Notes under the pieces: generated by a model
Told to the model about the DNA's origin: nothing
Seen by the model: the letters and a program-made list of their open reading frames with translations, nothing else
Databases searched by the model: none
Translations under genes and position numbers: made by a program
Part shown: piece by piece, positions 12,348-25,079 of the stretch
Layout: each line of letters starts with the position of its first letter
Position numbering within the stretch: position 1 is the first letter of the stretch
Source of the DNA: Carallia brachiata
Lineage: Eukaryota > Streptophyta > Magnoliopsida > Malpighiales > Rhizophoraceae
NCBI GenBank assembly: GCA_021464245.1
Contig: JADCRB010000040.1
Coordinates: forward strand, 9,751,534-9,815,533
DNA length: 64,000 bases
Direction of reading: 5' to 3'

Positions 12348-12578
12348 ATGCTTCATAGTCATTTTGAAGGAGAAGCCACTGGAACTTTTCCTAGTTGGAC
12401 AATAAGTAGCTTTACTGAGCAAGCAGTTAAGCGAAAGCAATTGTTTATACGAAGAAATCATCCTTTTCCTGATATAGAGATAGACCTTTTGCATCATTCA
12501 TTGGCATTTGCTGCTTTTTTCAATAGAGCTTCATCAAAAGTCAGTATAAGTGTTTCGATAAAACCAAGTATGCCATGA
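12348..12578 (+). other. Unassigned open reading frame of 76 codons
   Basis: It reads MLHSHFEGEATGTFPSWTIS... and ...RRNHPFPDIEIDLLHHSLAF, with balanced composition and a helical C-terminal half, unlike the low-complexity frames around it. I do not recognise a family. It lies about 400 bp downstream of the ssSPT stop and could be an exon remnant or chance. Confidence 0.2.
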
Positions 12579-13080
12579 AGCCCTCTTCCAGTAATTCATA
12601 CGTGGGATGAAACTTCTGTGGTTGGCTTCAATAATTATTTGTGCTACCTCATAGTTTCTCAGTTTCTGAAGGTCCCTTTGCCTTAGTCCTCTTTGCAGCA
12701 TAACATTGTATCATGTATAATGTTAGCATATGGAACTGGTAAGATTTTGGTTTAAGCACAAACTCTTAATCAGGACTGGAACATGATTAGTGCTCTTATT
12801 CGGAGGCCTTCTCTTAATTTACCTTCACGATCAAGAATTTTCACTGTTGCTCATTAAAAGTTTTGTTTCTATTAGCACAAATTTTTTAATCCTTGCACAA
12901 CGAGTCAGTGACTGCCTAGATTGAAGATATGCTAAATAAATTTGGTGACTGGGAGGTTGATCTTTTATGCATTCATGCTAATATTGTAATCACTATTCTT
13001 TAGGAAATCATCTGAATCAGTGGGTCAGATGTTCTTATTTAGATAGCTCGTAGCTCTGCACTTTGGAGCTCAGATTATGT

Positions 13081-13110
13081 ATTATATATATATATATATA
13101 TATATATATT
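13081..13110. repeat. (TA)n microsatellite
   Basis: About 14 TA dinucleotides in a row. Confidence 0.9.
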
Positions 13111-13499
13111 GAATCAGTTGGTTTGTGACAGCAATATTGGATTGATATTATTCTCCTAGAAATGGGAAGAGTGTGATGTTTACAAATGTTCAAGAGGGCA
13201 ACCCAAAAGCAATATTGATAAAGCACAGACATTATTATCAAAATAACATATTTTATTTAATTTCAGGCATCTATGGTGAAAGGCCAGACATTAAATTCAG
13301 CATAATGTAGAGTAATCAAGGTGGGAATCGCCGTGTGGAAAATCTGAACGGTCGTGCAACTCCTATGGAAACATTGATTTGCTTGAAAATTCTATGCTTG
13401 TGGTGTTCTTCCTCGAATGAATTATGCACTAGTCTTGTAACTGTTATCAAACCGTAGTCTTTAGCAATACTCTTGTCCCAAGTATTTGAGTGAGACTCT

Positions 13500-13745
13500 T
13501 ACTCTTTGACCGTTGAGATTTTTGTACCGAATTGCTATCAAATAATTTCGCATTTCCCAGAACATAGCCGTCTTGATGTCTCTCTCCTGTTCCCATATTT
13601 GGGAGAGTTTTGTACTTGGCCTCGTTATTCGACGTGGATAATTTGAACTCTAGCATGTAATATGGCGTGACTTTGCCCGGACCAGTAAAAACCAGGCCTC
13701 CTCCACTTCGGTAGATGACCCATCGACGGGGAAGACCAAGGCTCG
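13500..13745 (-). pseudogene. Ty3/gypsy-type RNase H remnant
   Basis: On the minus strand, GLVFTGPGKVTPYYMLEFKL continues into STSNNEAKYKTL. This matches the retrotransposon RNase H block 'A.RL.F..SNNEAEYEAL'. The conserved Glu of NEAEYEAL is Lys here and the frame decays quickly on both sides. No LTRs were found next to it, so it is an orphan scrap. Confidence 0.5.
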
Positions 13746-14010
13746 GGTGTCGGTCTTCAAGCTTCTAGAGCCTCAAAACCATTGCACTGATTGACGAAGT
13801 CAACTAGTGTTCGTGCTTTCAGGCCCTTGTGAGGTTGGAACTGGACGTTGAATTCTCCTAGTTTGAATATCAGAGTTCTGCACCTTGTCGAACCTTGCTC
13901 GTGTGGCAGGCTGCCTCTTTACGACTGCCTTGCTGGTTGTGATTGGTGAAGCTAGGCAGTGATGAATTTTTAAATCATATAAACATTCAGGCAAAAGTCC
14001 CACACAAATC

Positions 14011-14170
14011 TCCGCTTAGCTTAGTGGAAATGCTGTTTGCCTCACCTCAAATTCTCAATTGCCCAACCTATGTTCGAGCCTAGGTTGCGTCACTTTCCGT
14101 GTATTCGCTCAACTTTTCTTTTTTGTTTCTTATTTCTTTTAAGCAATCGATTTCTTTTCTTTTTTTAATT
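14011..14170 (+). repeat. tRNA-related SINE-like element (tentative)
   Basis: tagcttagtgga at 14017-14028 fits the pol III A box (TRGCNNARYNGG). tgttcgagcct at 14071-14081 fits a B box, 54 bp downstream. A T-rich tail follows (14108-14170). No cloverleaf folds convincingly and no target duplication was seen. Confidence 0.3.
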
Positions 14171-15102
14171 GACATGTTTTTTTGTTTCTTTTCTTTTCTT
14201 TTCTAATTTTTATTTTCTTGGTAACTCATTTTTAATGTATATACTAACATTATTTTTTATTTACTTTTAAAAGATTTTTAATAAATTTTTTCTTATATTC
14301 ATACTAGTAATCTTTTTCAAAAATACCTTATTTTTAATGAAATAAATTATTAGCAATAATTGTTATTAAAAAGGAAAAAAAATATTTGAAAACACATTTT
14401 ATATCCAAACATGTATTTGTTTATAAAGTTGACTTCAATTTTATTAGTTATAATAATTATAGTAAACAATTCTTTTTTTGAAGATACATCAGAAAGAATT
14501 TATTATCTAATCACATGAGAGATAAACGATCAAACAATTAAATGATTAGAAAAAAAATATATTTGATTGCATAAAACATAAAAAACTAAAATATTAGAAG
14601 TATGTTTATTATTTATAATAATTAATATGATATTTTATTTTCATTATATAAATTAATTTTTATTATTGTATTTATATTATATACTTTGTCCATTCTGAAA
14701 TTTTTTCTGAATCCAACTGCTAATAGCTAGATATAAGTATAGCATGTCCCCATTAATGGGTTTGCTTGGCAGCGGCAAAGATAATCGTTCAACGGAATTG
14801 AAAATTCAACGCTCGCTTTAGAATTAACAGAGTGGCTGATTATTGTATAATTAATAATCGAGCTTCTTAATTTATAAAATGAAAAAAATGAAGTCAGTGA
14901 ACAATGGATTTCCTATTTTCTGCTAATGATGCACCCTCGTTTGTTGCCTCATACGAAATTTGCAAAATAAGAATGCTTGAAAGTTGGATTCGAACCTAAT
15001 AACTAACAATGGTGGGCGCTGCTAGGGACCGAAAAGAAGGTTGACTCTTTCTGGATCACTGTCCCTAGATTTGTTGCACTGGTCATAGACTCATGCTCAA
15101 AG
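14171..15102. other. AT-rich spacer
   Basis: No gene is seen. A minus-strand B-box-like motif (ggattcgaacct, 14989-15000) stands alone. Confidence 0.4.
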
Positions 15103-15982
15103 AAAGGTAGAATCTTTTTTTTTTTTTTTTTTTCGTTTTTGACCAGAAGTAAAGTGTTAAATTAAGTACTAGATAAGTATGATAAGGGTCAACCCATAAT
15201 TAAGTCATACCATACAAACAGAAATAAAACGGGTCATCCTATAACACAATAAAAGCCCACCACACCAAAAATCACATATACTACAACTAAACAAACGGGC
15301 CATGAAGCAAACCTCATCACGAGCCCAAAGGTCGAATGTAATGGCCCCAACAACACAAACTGGTCCAAAGCCGACCCGGGAGTCAAACCACCTGGGTAAC
15401 CCAGGCGAACCACCGGCAAACCGGTGAAGCCCCGACAAGCAGGGAAAGCGGCAAGCCGCAAAGGCCATATGGCGATGTAACCTCAACCAAAGGCCAGGAG
15501 CACGCCCGTGAAATGCCACAGCGCAAGACAAAGTGCCAATCAAAACCAGAGTTGCAGGAAAAGAGGGGAAACATGAAGCGGAGGCTGGCCAAAAGTTGAT
15601 GACCTAGAAACAAGACTGAAGACGGTGTGGGACAAGACTGTAGACGGGCTCTCTCAACAGCAAAAACCACCCCCCCTCCCTACGCCCACCACTTGAGCCA
15701 AGGGGCGACACAGGGGCAGCCGCCGATGCGCTCCCCAACGACTCCAAGCCCTGGAAGTCATAGAACCCCTAACCCGAAAAGCACCAAGGCCACCTACACC
15801 TCAACCAAAAGACAAGACAAACCCAACTCACAAGGGGTATAAAGCTCCACAAAGGGAGCACAAACGCTGACCAAAACAGCAGCGTCGAGAGCAGATTGCA
15901 AAAAAAAGCTACCGACGCACGATAACCGAGTCTCAGCGCTAGATAACAGACCCCTCGGCTGCACTAAAAAAAGGTAGAATCT
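15103..15982 (-). mobile_element. Poly(A)-tailed retro-insertion (5'-truncated LINE or processed transcript)
   Basis: The 13-bp sequence aaaggtagaatct occurs at 15103-15115 and 15970-15982 and brackets about 850 bp. Just inside the left copy is a run of T to 15133, that is, a poly(A) tail for an insert lying on the minus strand. The insert is clearly GC-richer than its surroundings. Flanking duplication plus a terminal poly(A) is the mark of target-primed reverse transcription by a LINE. On the minus strand there are open stretches (15543-15205 and others) rich in Gly/Phe/Cys, but I recognise no reverse transcriptase, so the insert may be a LINE 3' end, a non-autonomous passenger or a retro-copied transcript. 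Confidence 0.75.
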
Positions 15983-17127
15983 GACCCCATAATATGCACC
16001 AATCAGAATGGCAAGATTGGCTCTTATAGCCTATAGGCATATCATTTTATAAGGGAAAAAAGTTATGTAGGGGAGAGATGTCTGTGCCAAAAAGCCCATT
16101 GGAATCGCTAAAAGGGGGGAACGGGCAGCCTAAAGTCAATCAACTTGGTGATGATTAACGGTGGACCTAGCAATCAATTACCCCTTTTGACATTGCACTC
16201 CTTTGGCGCTTTGCATAGTTCACAGTGCACTTCTCACAAGGGTAAATGATAGCAAATTCTGCGTCTTTCCCTTTTAAATTCAATACATAAAATTTATTGG
16301 ACAAACCGATCACCACTTCTGATCCAAATTTGAACAAAATGTTGTCATGAGCTTCCGTGGATAATAATTTATTTATTATAATATTGAGATTAAAGTAAAA
16401 TCACAATTAGGGTCATGAACTTCCATAGTTCAAGAGAGGAAAAGGAACTAAACCGACTTTAGGCGGTTTGGCGTATTGGAACCGGCAATTTCGGTTTAGT
16501 TTCAGTTTTAATTCAATTTGAGTTAAGGTTTCAATTGGATTTCAATTCAGTTCAGTCCAATTTTTTTTTTTTTTTCCCAAAAAAAGGACATCTAGAAAGT
16601 TTCAATTGAATATATTTGACTTTATAAGTCACACCTCCAGCTCATCAATTTTAATAGATAATTTTTCGACAAGTTTCCTTTTCACATACTTAAAGGGAAA
16701 TACAATCAATTAAACCAATTAATGACCTACACTTAATTTGTTTGTTCAGTTACTAATTATTTGAATTCAAAATGGAAAATAGATAAAATTAATGGTCAAC
16801 AAATTTACTAATATAATAATTATAAATAAGGAAATTAATTGTAACTTTATTTAGATGGTTAGCACTTACTTATTTAGTGTTCAAATCTTCATGATTTATT
16901 AAAGTTTAATTATCTAGGGTTCTCTCATGGGATATTATAATGATTACCACTTAGATTTTTATTTTATAAGTTGTAGGTTTTAATATGGAGAAATAGTGTA
17001 AAATTTATAAAAATAAAACAATTCCCCTTTTTATTTAACTCATAATCCAATAGATTTCTTTATTAAAAAAAAAATATAGGGTCAATGATATAAACACCGC
17101 CAGTTAGAATCAGTAGTTGAACCACAA

Positions 17128-17174
17128 TCGGGTCTAAGTTTTTTTTTTTTGAGCAAAGTAGTCGGGTCTAAGTT
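17128..17174. repeat. 13-bp duplication around a 21-bp T-tailed micro-insertion
   Basis: tcgggtctaagtt at 17128-17140 is repeated exactly at 17162-17174. The 21 bp between are ten T followed by gagcaaagtag. This looks like a target-site duplication around an extremely 5'-truncated retro-insertion on the minus strand. Confidence 0.6.
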
Positions 17175-18028
17175 GATGTAATCTCTATTTTCGCATGCAT
17201 TAGTTCCCGGCACCAAACTTGTTAAAAGCCATTTTTTAAAAATAAAAAGAAATCTACAAATTTAGTTGACTATTAACCAATCCAGAAGAAGTGCGTAGTC
17301 ATACTAAAAATTATCCAAATAATATTCAAACTGTAATAATTAGTATATTAGTATAACTGTAATGATAAAAAGTGAAAATAAAAAAATATTATTTTTTTTA
17401 TTTTTTTTTAACTGTACAAAATATATTGTGTAATATAAACATTATCTAAATATCCAACCAATAACAATAAAAAAAATAATTAAGAGCCCACTTGTTTTCA
17501 GAAAAAAAAAATAATGTTTACAATAAGAAATTATTTTCTGAAAAAAATATTTTATTTTTTTAGGTACAACTCACTTACACTATATAAATTTATTTTATTA
17601 TTATTTTATTTTAAATGCACTCCACATATGTGTACTGTAAAATTATAAGTTAAGTACATTTATTAAAAAAAATATGAGTCAAAATTAAAAATAGTTGGAA
17701 AAAGGAATATTGTCTCTAAGACACATATTTTTTCAGTAAATTAAAGAGTTTATTTAGTTCTTCAGAGGACACCCTACTAACTAGAATTCAAATTTTTATG
17801 TTAAAAGTTTAAGACTCCAATCCTAAAAAGGGAGGACGTGGGATTTATTAAAAACAGCGAGCTATCTCCAGTGTCTCAATCATGTTCCAATGAGTCTCAT
17901 AATAAAATTAAAAAAAAAAGAAAAAGATTGATACAAATATAGAAAAATTTGATTATTCTTATATGCAGGCAACCGTAGTCTCATATTATTGACCACATTG
18001 AAGAAAAACAAGAATTAGGTTTATCTTC

Positions 18029-18074
18029 TCCCCTCTCTCTCTCTCTCCTTTCTCTTGCTCGCTCTTTCTTCCAT

Positions 18075-18112
<38 letters not shown>

Positions 18113-18178
18113 CTTCTCTTTCCTGCATTTGTGCTCTCCCTCCCACTCCCTTTCTTTGTTTCTCTCTCTCATCTCTCT
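18029..18178. repeat. CT-rich microsatellite
   Basis: An interrupted (CT)n tract with a pure core at about 18077-18108. The minus-strand reading frame through it is only Arg/Glu repeats. Confidence 0.85.
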
Positions 18179-19174
18179 CCTATCTCTCGTTACTCTTTGT
18201 TGGTAACATAAATAGGAAGTTAGTTTTTCTTTGTTTTGTCTAATTGGTTTAATTGGTTAAGGGAAACTTACTTGGAGCATTGGAGGGTGTGCCCAGGCAG
18301 AATTCCCCCGCCTGGATAGTGGGTGGCACACTCTCCACCACTCGGGGTAGACGAAGTTTAATTAGGAAATATTACACTTTCACATTACACAGTATATAGC
18401 TCGCAAGCTAAACCTTCTCAAGAAGTGAACTCTATGGGCCTAACAAGGAAATCTAGCCACTTCCAAACTTAAGACATATGTTTAACCTACAAATACTTTT
18501 GGAGGGAGTTGAACCATGACTTGTAGAATGACCGACCTTTTTTGTCAGTAAACTACAATATTAGTAGTCCTCTCATTTTTTGCAAATGGCTTTTGTTTTG
18601 AAGGAAAGGAAGTGATTTTGATTAAAAAATTGTTTAAAGTTCTTTCTGTTGACCGAATAAAATTTTTTTAATCACATTTTCTTGGTGTCTCAGATAAGAA
18701 AATAGAGAAAATATTTTACTACAAATAAATGACCTAAGAGAATTACATGGAACAGATAAATGACCAATCTAATGCATACGCTATAGCTTAGACAATTTGA
18801 TAGACTCTTTATCTCGCCACAGCTTCTCAGCTACAGTGGCTAAAGCTTTATCTACTAGGGCAAAGGAAATAGTTCGACAATACTTAAGGGAAAATTAATC
18901 AAAAAAACTAGGTGGACGGCGCATTGAGATAGACAAGAGACGGTTAGACTCCGTCCAATAATAAAAATTTAAAATTTTCAATCCAACTCCTATTTTAAAG
19001 AAAAAATAGTGGATCCCTTTTCAGTGTCGCGTCAGGAATGCGTTTAAAATATCGCGTTCCTGTAGCAACACTTAAAATTCATCAGATCGAGGATTTGGAG
19101 ACCCTTTTTTTTTTTTTTAAAGACTGTTTCCAAATAGCAAAACAGATATAAAGAAGTCAAACAATGCATGATAC

Positions 19175-19232
19175 AAGGAACTATCTCTGTTGTATGGTGT
19201 CAAAAAAAAAAAAAAAGAAACTATCTCTGTTG
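19175..19232. repeat. 19-bp duplication around a 20-bp A-tailed micro-insertion
   Basis: aaggaactatctctgttgt at 19175-19193 recurs with one mismatch at 19214-19232. Between them is atggtgtc followed by a run of A. It has the same architecture as 17128-17174, in the opposite orientation. Confidence 0.65.
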
Positions 19233-19997
19233 TCGATACACTTTTTGACATAAGATATGCTCATCATTAACTTCCAAGCAGTCGATTATTGAACCTCGTC
19301 AAATGTTTGCTTGTAGCCTCATATGAACTATGTGATGCTGAAACCAAAAGGGAAGGTTGATATTATGATTATTTTAACATAATGATGTAAATATTTTAAT
19401 ATATGTTATTATTTGCATGCATGTTTACACGCGCAGGATTTTCATGGAATTTTCAAAAGTTCCGCTTTCTGTTTAAAAACTAGAAAAGATTGTTGGCAAC
19501 TTATGGGAAGGCATGTAATAAGTATGTAATAATCTAGATCATTAAATCGTAAAAAATATATTAAATTAAATAAATAAATAAATTATTAAATTATCGTTGA
19601 ATATAGTTCATACCTTTTATATATTTTATTAAATATGTTCACATAATCGTACGCTTAAAAAAAAAAAAGGAGCCATAAGAGGAAGAGAGGCCTTACAGAA
19701 ACCTATCTGCACCTCCTTCACACGAAAAGTTTTTTGTTATGAGAATCTAAAAAGAAATCTGCTCGAATATCCATTGCTATTGTGATATGTAATATGCATA
19801 TAACTATATATGATTTGACCCGCGCAAAGAAGTTGGCTTTCTATATGGTTACAAATGCTTTACCCTTTTATTCCTCTTTGTGGAGCGGAAAAGATATGGA
19901 GTGCGATCAACAGGCACACGGGGCCTAGGCACAAAGCCAAAACGGATTTTTTTTTCCTTTTTTTTTTTTAAATACAAGATGTGTAACAAATAAGAAG

Positions 19998-20084
19998 AGA
20001 ATGTGCAAACTGTGGTTCAGAAAAAACAAGAATATGCAAACAAATAAATAATTATATTGTTCAAAAAAAAAAAAGAATGTGCAA
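19998..20084. repeat. Three copies of an agaatRtgcaaa motif separated by A-tailed spacers
   Basis: agaatgtgcaaa lies at 19998-20009 and 20073-20084, and agaatatgcaaa at 20029-20040. The spacers end in gttcagaaaaaa and gttcaaaaaaaaaaa, as in the two micro-insertions above. Confidence 0.5.
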
Positions 20085-21837
20085 ATGCATACATGTAATG
20101 CGGAACAAGTTTGGTTATAACTACCTAACGTGAGAATCTGGATTATGATTCGATATTTATTTCACATAGCCGACAAAAGTTTGAACATACGTTTTGTCAC
20201 TTACCCCATCTTAGAATGTATAGGTGTTCGTTGCCCAAAATAGACTCGAAGGTTGATGGGTTGGATGTTTTGTATTAGATTCGGCAATTGTTTTGATTTG
20301 TTATGGTATAATCTTGTTTGCACTCCTCAATACTTGAATTGCGAATTCTCTCTATAAAATGTTAAACAAAAATATCAACTAATAATCCTCAGCCACAGTT
20401 TATAAATCTGATGATAAACATTCTACAATGCATTTTTTTTTGCTTTAAAAAAAACTAATTTGATTGTACATTATATGATAATTGCACATTCTACATTATT
20501 GGTTGGGGATAAGTCTCATTTTAGTTATAAGTCTTTTAAGATTTTTTAAATTTAGTCCTCTATCTTTTTCTATGTTCATTTCAATCCTTTAACTACGGTT
20601 TCGATTCTAATTAAGTTATAACCATTCGACTTAAAACATTGAAAAAAGAAAACCAATTTGACTCAACAAAATACATAAACACAGTTAAAAAAACTGAAAT
20701 ATATTGTTAAAAAAGGAAAATATCCTCCTAACTGTATATTTCACTTTTTAAGAGCATATCCAACAAGATATTTTCTTTTTTTTTTCAATGGAATTCATTT
20801 TTTTTAACTATATTTGTGTATTCCATTGAATTAGATACGTTTTTCTAACATTTTGATATAATTCTATCCAATTTTGGAATTAATTATAATTGACATATAG
20901 TTATAAGACTGAATTGAAAGTAAAAAAAATATAAAATTAGATTAAAAATGTTTTAAAAAATTTAAGACTAAATCGACACTTATTCTTATTCGTTGCATAT
21001 ATTATATTTTGTTCAAAAAATTCAGATAAAAAAAAGTCCGTGGAAGCCATCGGGACCGTGGCTCTTGTTCATCATGCTTAGTGCACGTAGTTGCACTCTT
21101 TGTGGAACACATTTTTACGACGTGACGCCAAGTCAATTTCCTACACCAATATATACATGGAGTAAAATTTCCTAAATATAATCAAAACCAATCTTCTTTG
21201 GCGATAATCTTGAGCATTTCTTTTTACATTGATTACATTGATTTGAGTTTGAATTTCAATGATATCGTCTTTCATAGTGAAAAATTTATACTTTGTGCGT
21301 TAATTTATTTAAAATTCATTAACACTGAAATATGATGTAAGGGAGATGCACTCGGTCTAATAATATTTCGGTGAATTTTTCCTGTAAAAGAAATTGAATG
21401 ATAATGATAATAAATAACTCTGAATCTTGACTCACATGTGTAATAACTTATATACAGTTATACATATTTTTTGGTTGTTAAAAAAAAAATCAAAGCCAAT
21501 CTTGTATCCACAAAACCGGATATGCTAATTGCTAGTTAAACCTTGCCCCAAATATTAAGTTCTTGGTTAATTTCAGCTACTCGGTGAAAGATAATTCGAT
21601 TCAAATAACTTAATATAACTGGTATAAAACTCATATTTACTCAACTCGCCCGTGAAAAGACAGTCAACTAACTCATAACTTAGAATACTCAAAATTTAAA
21701 TAACATGAAGCAAATGTGTTCGAAAGTCCGAAAATTCAAACTTAAAAATTTAAAGTGTGAAAAATCTAAATCTAAAAACCTAAACATTTGAAATTAAAAT
21801 ATATTAAAATTTGATATACTTGGAGTTCAAATCAATA

Positions 21838-22275
21838 TTATTAAAACTGACAAGATTGATAATTCTGATCGATTCAACCGATAACAGATTAATTTTTGAT
21901 TCAATTTATGATTAGTTTATGAAGAGTTTCTATACTTTTTAAAAATAGGTTGAAAATAGTTTTTAAAAAAAGGTAGAAAGTAGACCGGTAAAATCAATTG
22001 AACTGGACTAATAAATAAAAATTATCATTTATTTTAAATTTTACAAAAATTATAATTTAAGCGCTAAATATAATTGAAATTCTCAATCTAGTTTTAAATT
22101 TGATTAAAAATTATAATTAATCTTTAAAATTAAAAAATTAATATACAATCACAATATATATGTATTATTTTTTTAATTATTTTTATAATTAAATATTAAT
22201 TCTATCGATTAAAATACTGATCAAACCAATTTAACTTTATACTATAACTTTTTTTTTTTTTAATGACCTATTTAA
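21838..22275. repeat. MITE-like element, degenerate copy B of the 7328-7776 family
   Basis: The ttattaaaactgacaag start, the gatcgattcaaccgat block, the aaattataattt core, the atatatatgtattattttttt segment and the near-terminal 'ctatcgattaaaatactgat' align in order with copy A at 7328-7776. Most CG sites of copy A have decayed to TG/CA here. Confidence 0.5.
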
Positions 22276-25079
22276 TTTTAACAATATTAATTTAAATGAC
22301 TAAAATTTAAAATAAAAAAAGTTTAAATTCAATTTGACCAGTACATTTTTACCTCTATTGTCATAAATTATGAAATAATTATAAGGAGTTAAAGTCTCGA
22401 GACCATCATTAGCTATTGCTCTTGGTCAAGAAAAAAATGTATACCTTAATTTGACTTTTCAGTTAAAGAGTATAATTAATTGGACTTTAGCATATCTCCA
22501 TCATGCTCTAATATTTTTCTTTTCTAATCACTGTTGTTTTCAAGTGAATTATTACCTTTGGTCGTTAATAATTTGTGCATCATGTTGAACAGATAAATAA
22601 GTGGACAATTGGACCGTCCTACACGTGAGAAGGTTAAAAATTGATTGAAAGTTGAACATATTATTTAGTTTTGACAAAAAGGGTGAAACGTTGGGAGACA
22701 GGATCATGTGGATCACCGGTGAGACAAAGCAAAGTTACGTCTGGAGGAGTCAAAGTTGACAAAAAATTGAAGTTGATGGAGGCCAGCCAGTGTGGAGAAT
22801 AATAGGCCCCTACCTTTGTTTTTTTTGAATTGTACAATATTGTAGTAATAATTAGAGAATAATATGATTATACTGTATAATACAACATAATGGTAATATG
22901 AGGCCGATAAAAAACTTTTTTTTATACTTAAAATCTGTTTGTTTATTGTAAAATAATTTATATTTATAAAATATTTACAAAAAAAATATTTTTAGTGAAA
23001 ATAATAATTTTTCTTTATCACTTACTTATAATACAATTTATATTTTCCTTAAAAATAACTTCAGCTTTATAAAAAGAAAATTTATTTTATATAAAAATTT
23101 AAAAATTTTTCTTAAATTTTGCCTATGTAAAATATTTTTCATGAAACAAATATCGAAAAACTTATAAAATTTTTTCTTGAAAATATTTTATAAAAAATAA
23201 ACACACCTTTAATATCATTTTTACGTGAAATTGAGTTACGTTTAATTGATTTACGATTTTTATTGTTACCATATACCTACCGTCGAGTTACTATTCGGTT
23301 TTTTATTAGAAAATGTTTTTCCCTTTTCAATCTTTTGTGGCTAGGAAAAAAAAAGATTTGCTTTTTCATCTCCATTATGTAATGTAAGTATGTAACTGAT
23401 CACATCGAAGGGAATTTGGATTTGTGCACTGAAAGACAAAAGTGCTTTACAAAGCCTTTTGTAATTGTACATCCATCCGACTCCCGAAAGTCTCTTTTTA
23501 GAGCTGAGCTGCAGCATCAGATTTTTTTTTTTGAAAAAAATGGATGACTTTATTTAATTAATTTAAAAATAATTATAAAATAATTAAATAATTAAATTTA
23601 TAAAAAATAAAATAAAAATATTATTACATATTATTAAATAAGACTGCACAATTATTTATTACTCACTATATAAACTTACCCAACATTATTTAAAAAAAAA
23701 TTTACGAAGAGCGTGGAGTCCAAAATTGAATGAAAACATTTTTAGGAAAACTATTCCAAGAGCATCTGATTTTTAAAGTGCCAAGAACAATGGACATGCA
23801 CGCATGGAATCATTGCCGAGCAATAAAAGATCCAAGGACATGCCTGTAAGCACAGGAGGACTTCGAGGACCATTTGTCAATAGCAGAGTACTGTAACGTA
23901 TTGTCTTTGCAGTAGAGACCAGACATGCCAACCATCCACCATTCTCAAATACCCCCAACACGTAAGTTATTCACACATTTTGCCACCATCCTGCCCGCAT
24001 GTTTTTCTCACATTCTACTTTCCTCGCACACAAAAGGCTTTTGAGGAAAAAAAAAAAAAAAATCAAAACTTGCATACATTATAATTATATTTTATGACTG
24101 TATATTAATAGTATTAAAATAATTATGTTATAATTTATTAATTTATTTTTAAAAATTTAATTATCTAACAATTTTTAAAAAATAAATCAGAGTATCACAC
24201 GTATAATTTTAACCAGGGTGTGCTTCCCCTGGTCAGAGGTATATTCGGACAAAACTTCGGCGAGTAATTACCAAAGGGGCCATTCTGAATGTAAACAAAC
24301 CGTACAACATTGTCTTCACTTGTGTCCAGCCCTTTCGTCCTTATCGATTCTAATGGCAACTAATGACAATTTTTTTGGGGAAAAAAAAAAAGGGTGTTTT
24401 CCACTGGGATCCCAACAGATATTCAGTTTTGGTTCAGTTTCCTTTTGAACATTACTCTCACGTCTGTGTTCTTACTTGAAAACCCCCAACTTGCCCTCTG
24501 TGTTTTTACTGGGTAAAATAGCAATCGGGTATTGGTTTGTAAGAAATCTCACTCTGTTGAAGCAAAGCTGAAAAAAAAAAATTATGAAAAAAGAAAATAG
24601 TTTGTGATAAAAAAATTGTTTGAAAAGATGATGAATTGATGGGAAAAAAAAGATAAAAAAATAAAAATTTTCATGGTTTTTAGATTTTTCCTATTAGATT
24701 TATGAATTCAAACAAGCCTTAAAAATGTGCAAAGCATGATTAAAAACCTGTGGCTTTTTTAACATCCCACTAGATGACAAGAACCGCCTAGTCCGATTTC
24801 CTCCGACAATTGTCAGCAAGTATTGTGACCTGACACGTGGACGGTCAGATTTAATTACGCAGGTACCAAGAGAGCATTGTAGCCCCAGCATCATAAACCT
24901 TTGCAACCATGGTTGGAGGAACTGGTTTATTATGAAACCATGATTAACTGGCGCCGCTTTTAACTCTTTTTTCTAATCACGTTTCTCCACTTCGTTTTAA
25001 AGGGAAGAAGCTTTCTGTGTCTTGAAAAAAGAAAAAAAAAAAAAATCCATTTCTGTTTCTCTGTCGCTATGTTGCTCTC
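22276..25079. other. Intergenic region upstream of the IDD gene
   Basis: It is AT-rich and holds a small MITE at 23530-23690. Scattered short open frames have no recognisable content. Confidence 0.4.
23530..23690. repeat. Small AT-rich MITE, copy 1
   Basis: The block tattattaaataagac(t)gcacaattatttatt is shared with 29485-29650, where it reads tattattaaatgagacagtgtaattatttatt. Confidence 0.4.

Larger units (their letters stand above)
15983..21837. other. AT-rich intergenic region without genes
   Basis: It contains homopolymer tracts, a CT microsatellite, micro-insertions (listed separately) and a patch at 16440-16500 with aaccg/cggttt motifs of the kind found in DNA-transposon termini. I see no convincing coding sequence. 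Confidence 0.45.

Noticed and set aside
14989..15000. Minus-strand B-box-like motif suggesting a tRNA or SINE
   Set aside because: The motif is good, but no A box at the right distance and no cloverleaf could be found.
16440..16560. Patch of aaccg/cggtttgg motifs like a hAT end
   Set aside because: No opposite terminus or 8-bp duplication was found, so it is not called as an element.
17981..18172. Minus-strand Arg/Glu-rich open frame
   Set aside because: It is the translation of a CT microsatellite, not a gene.
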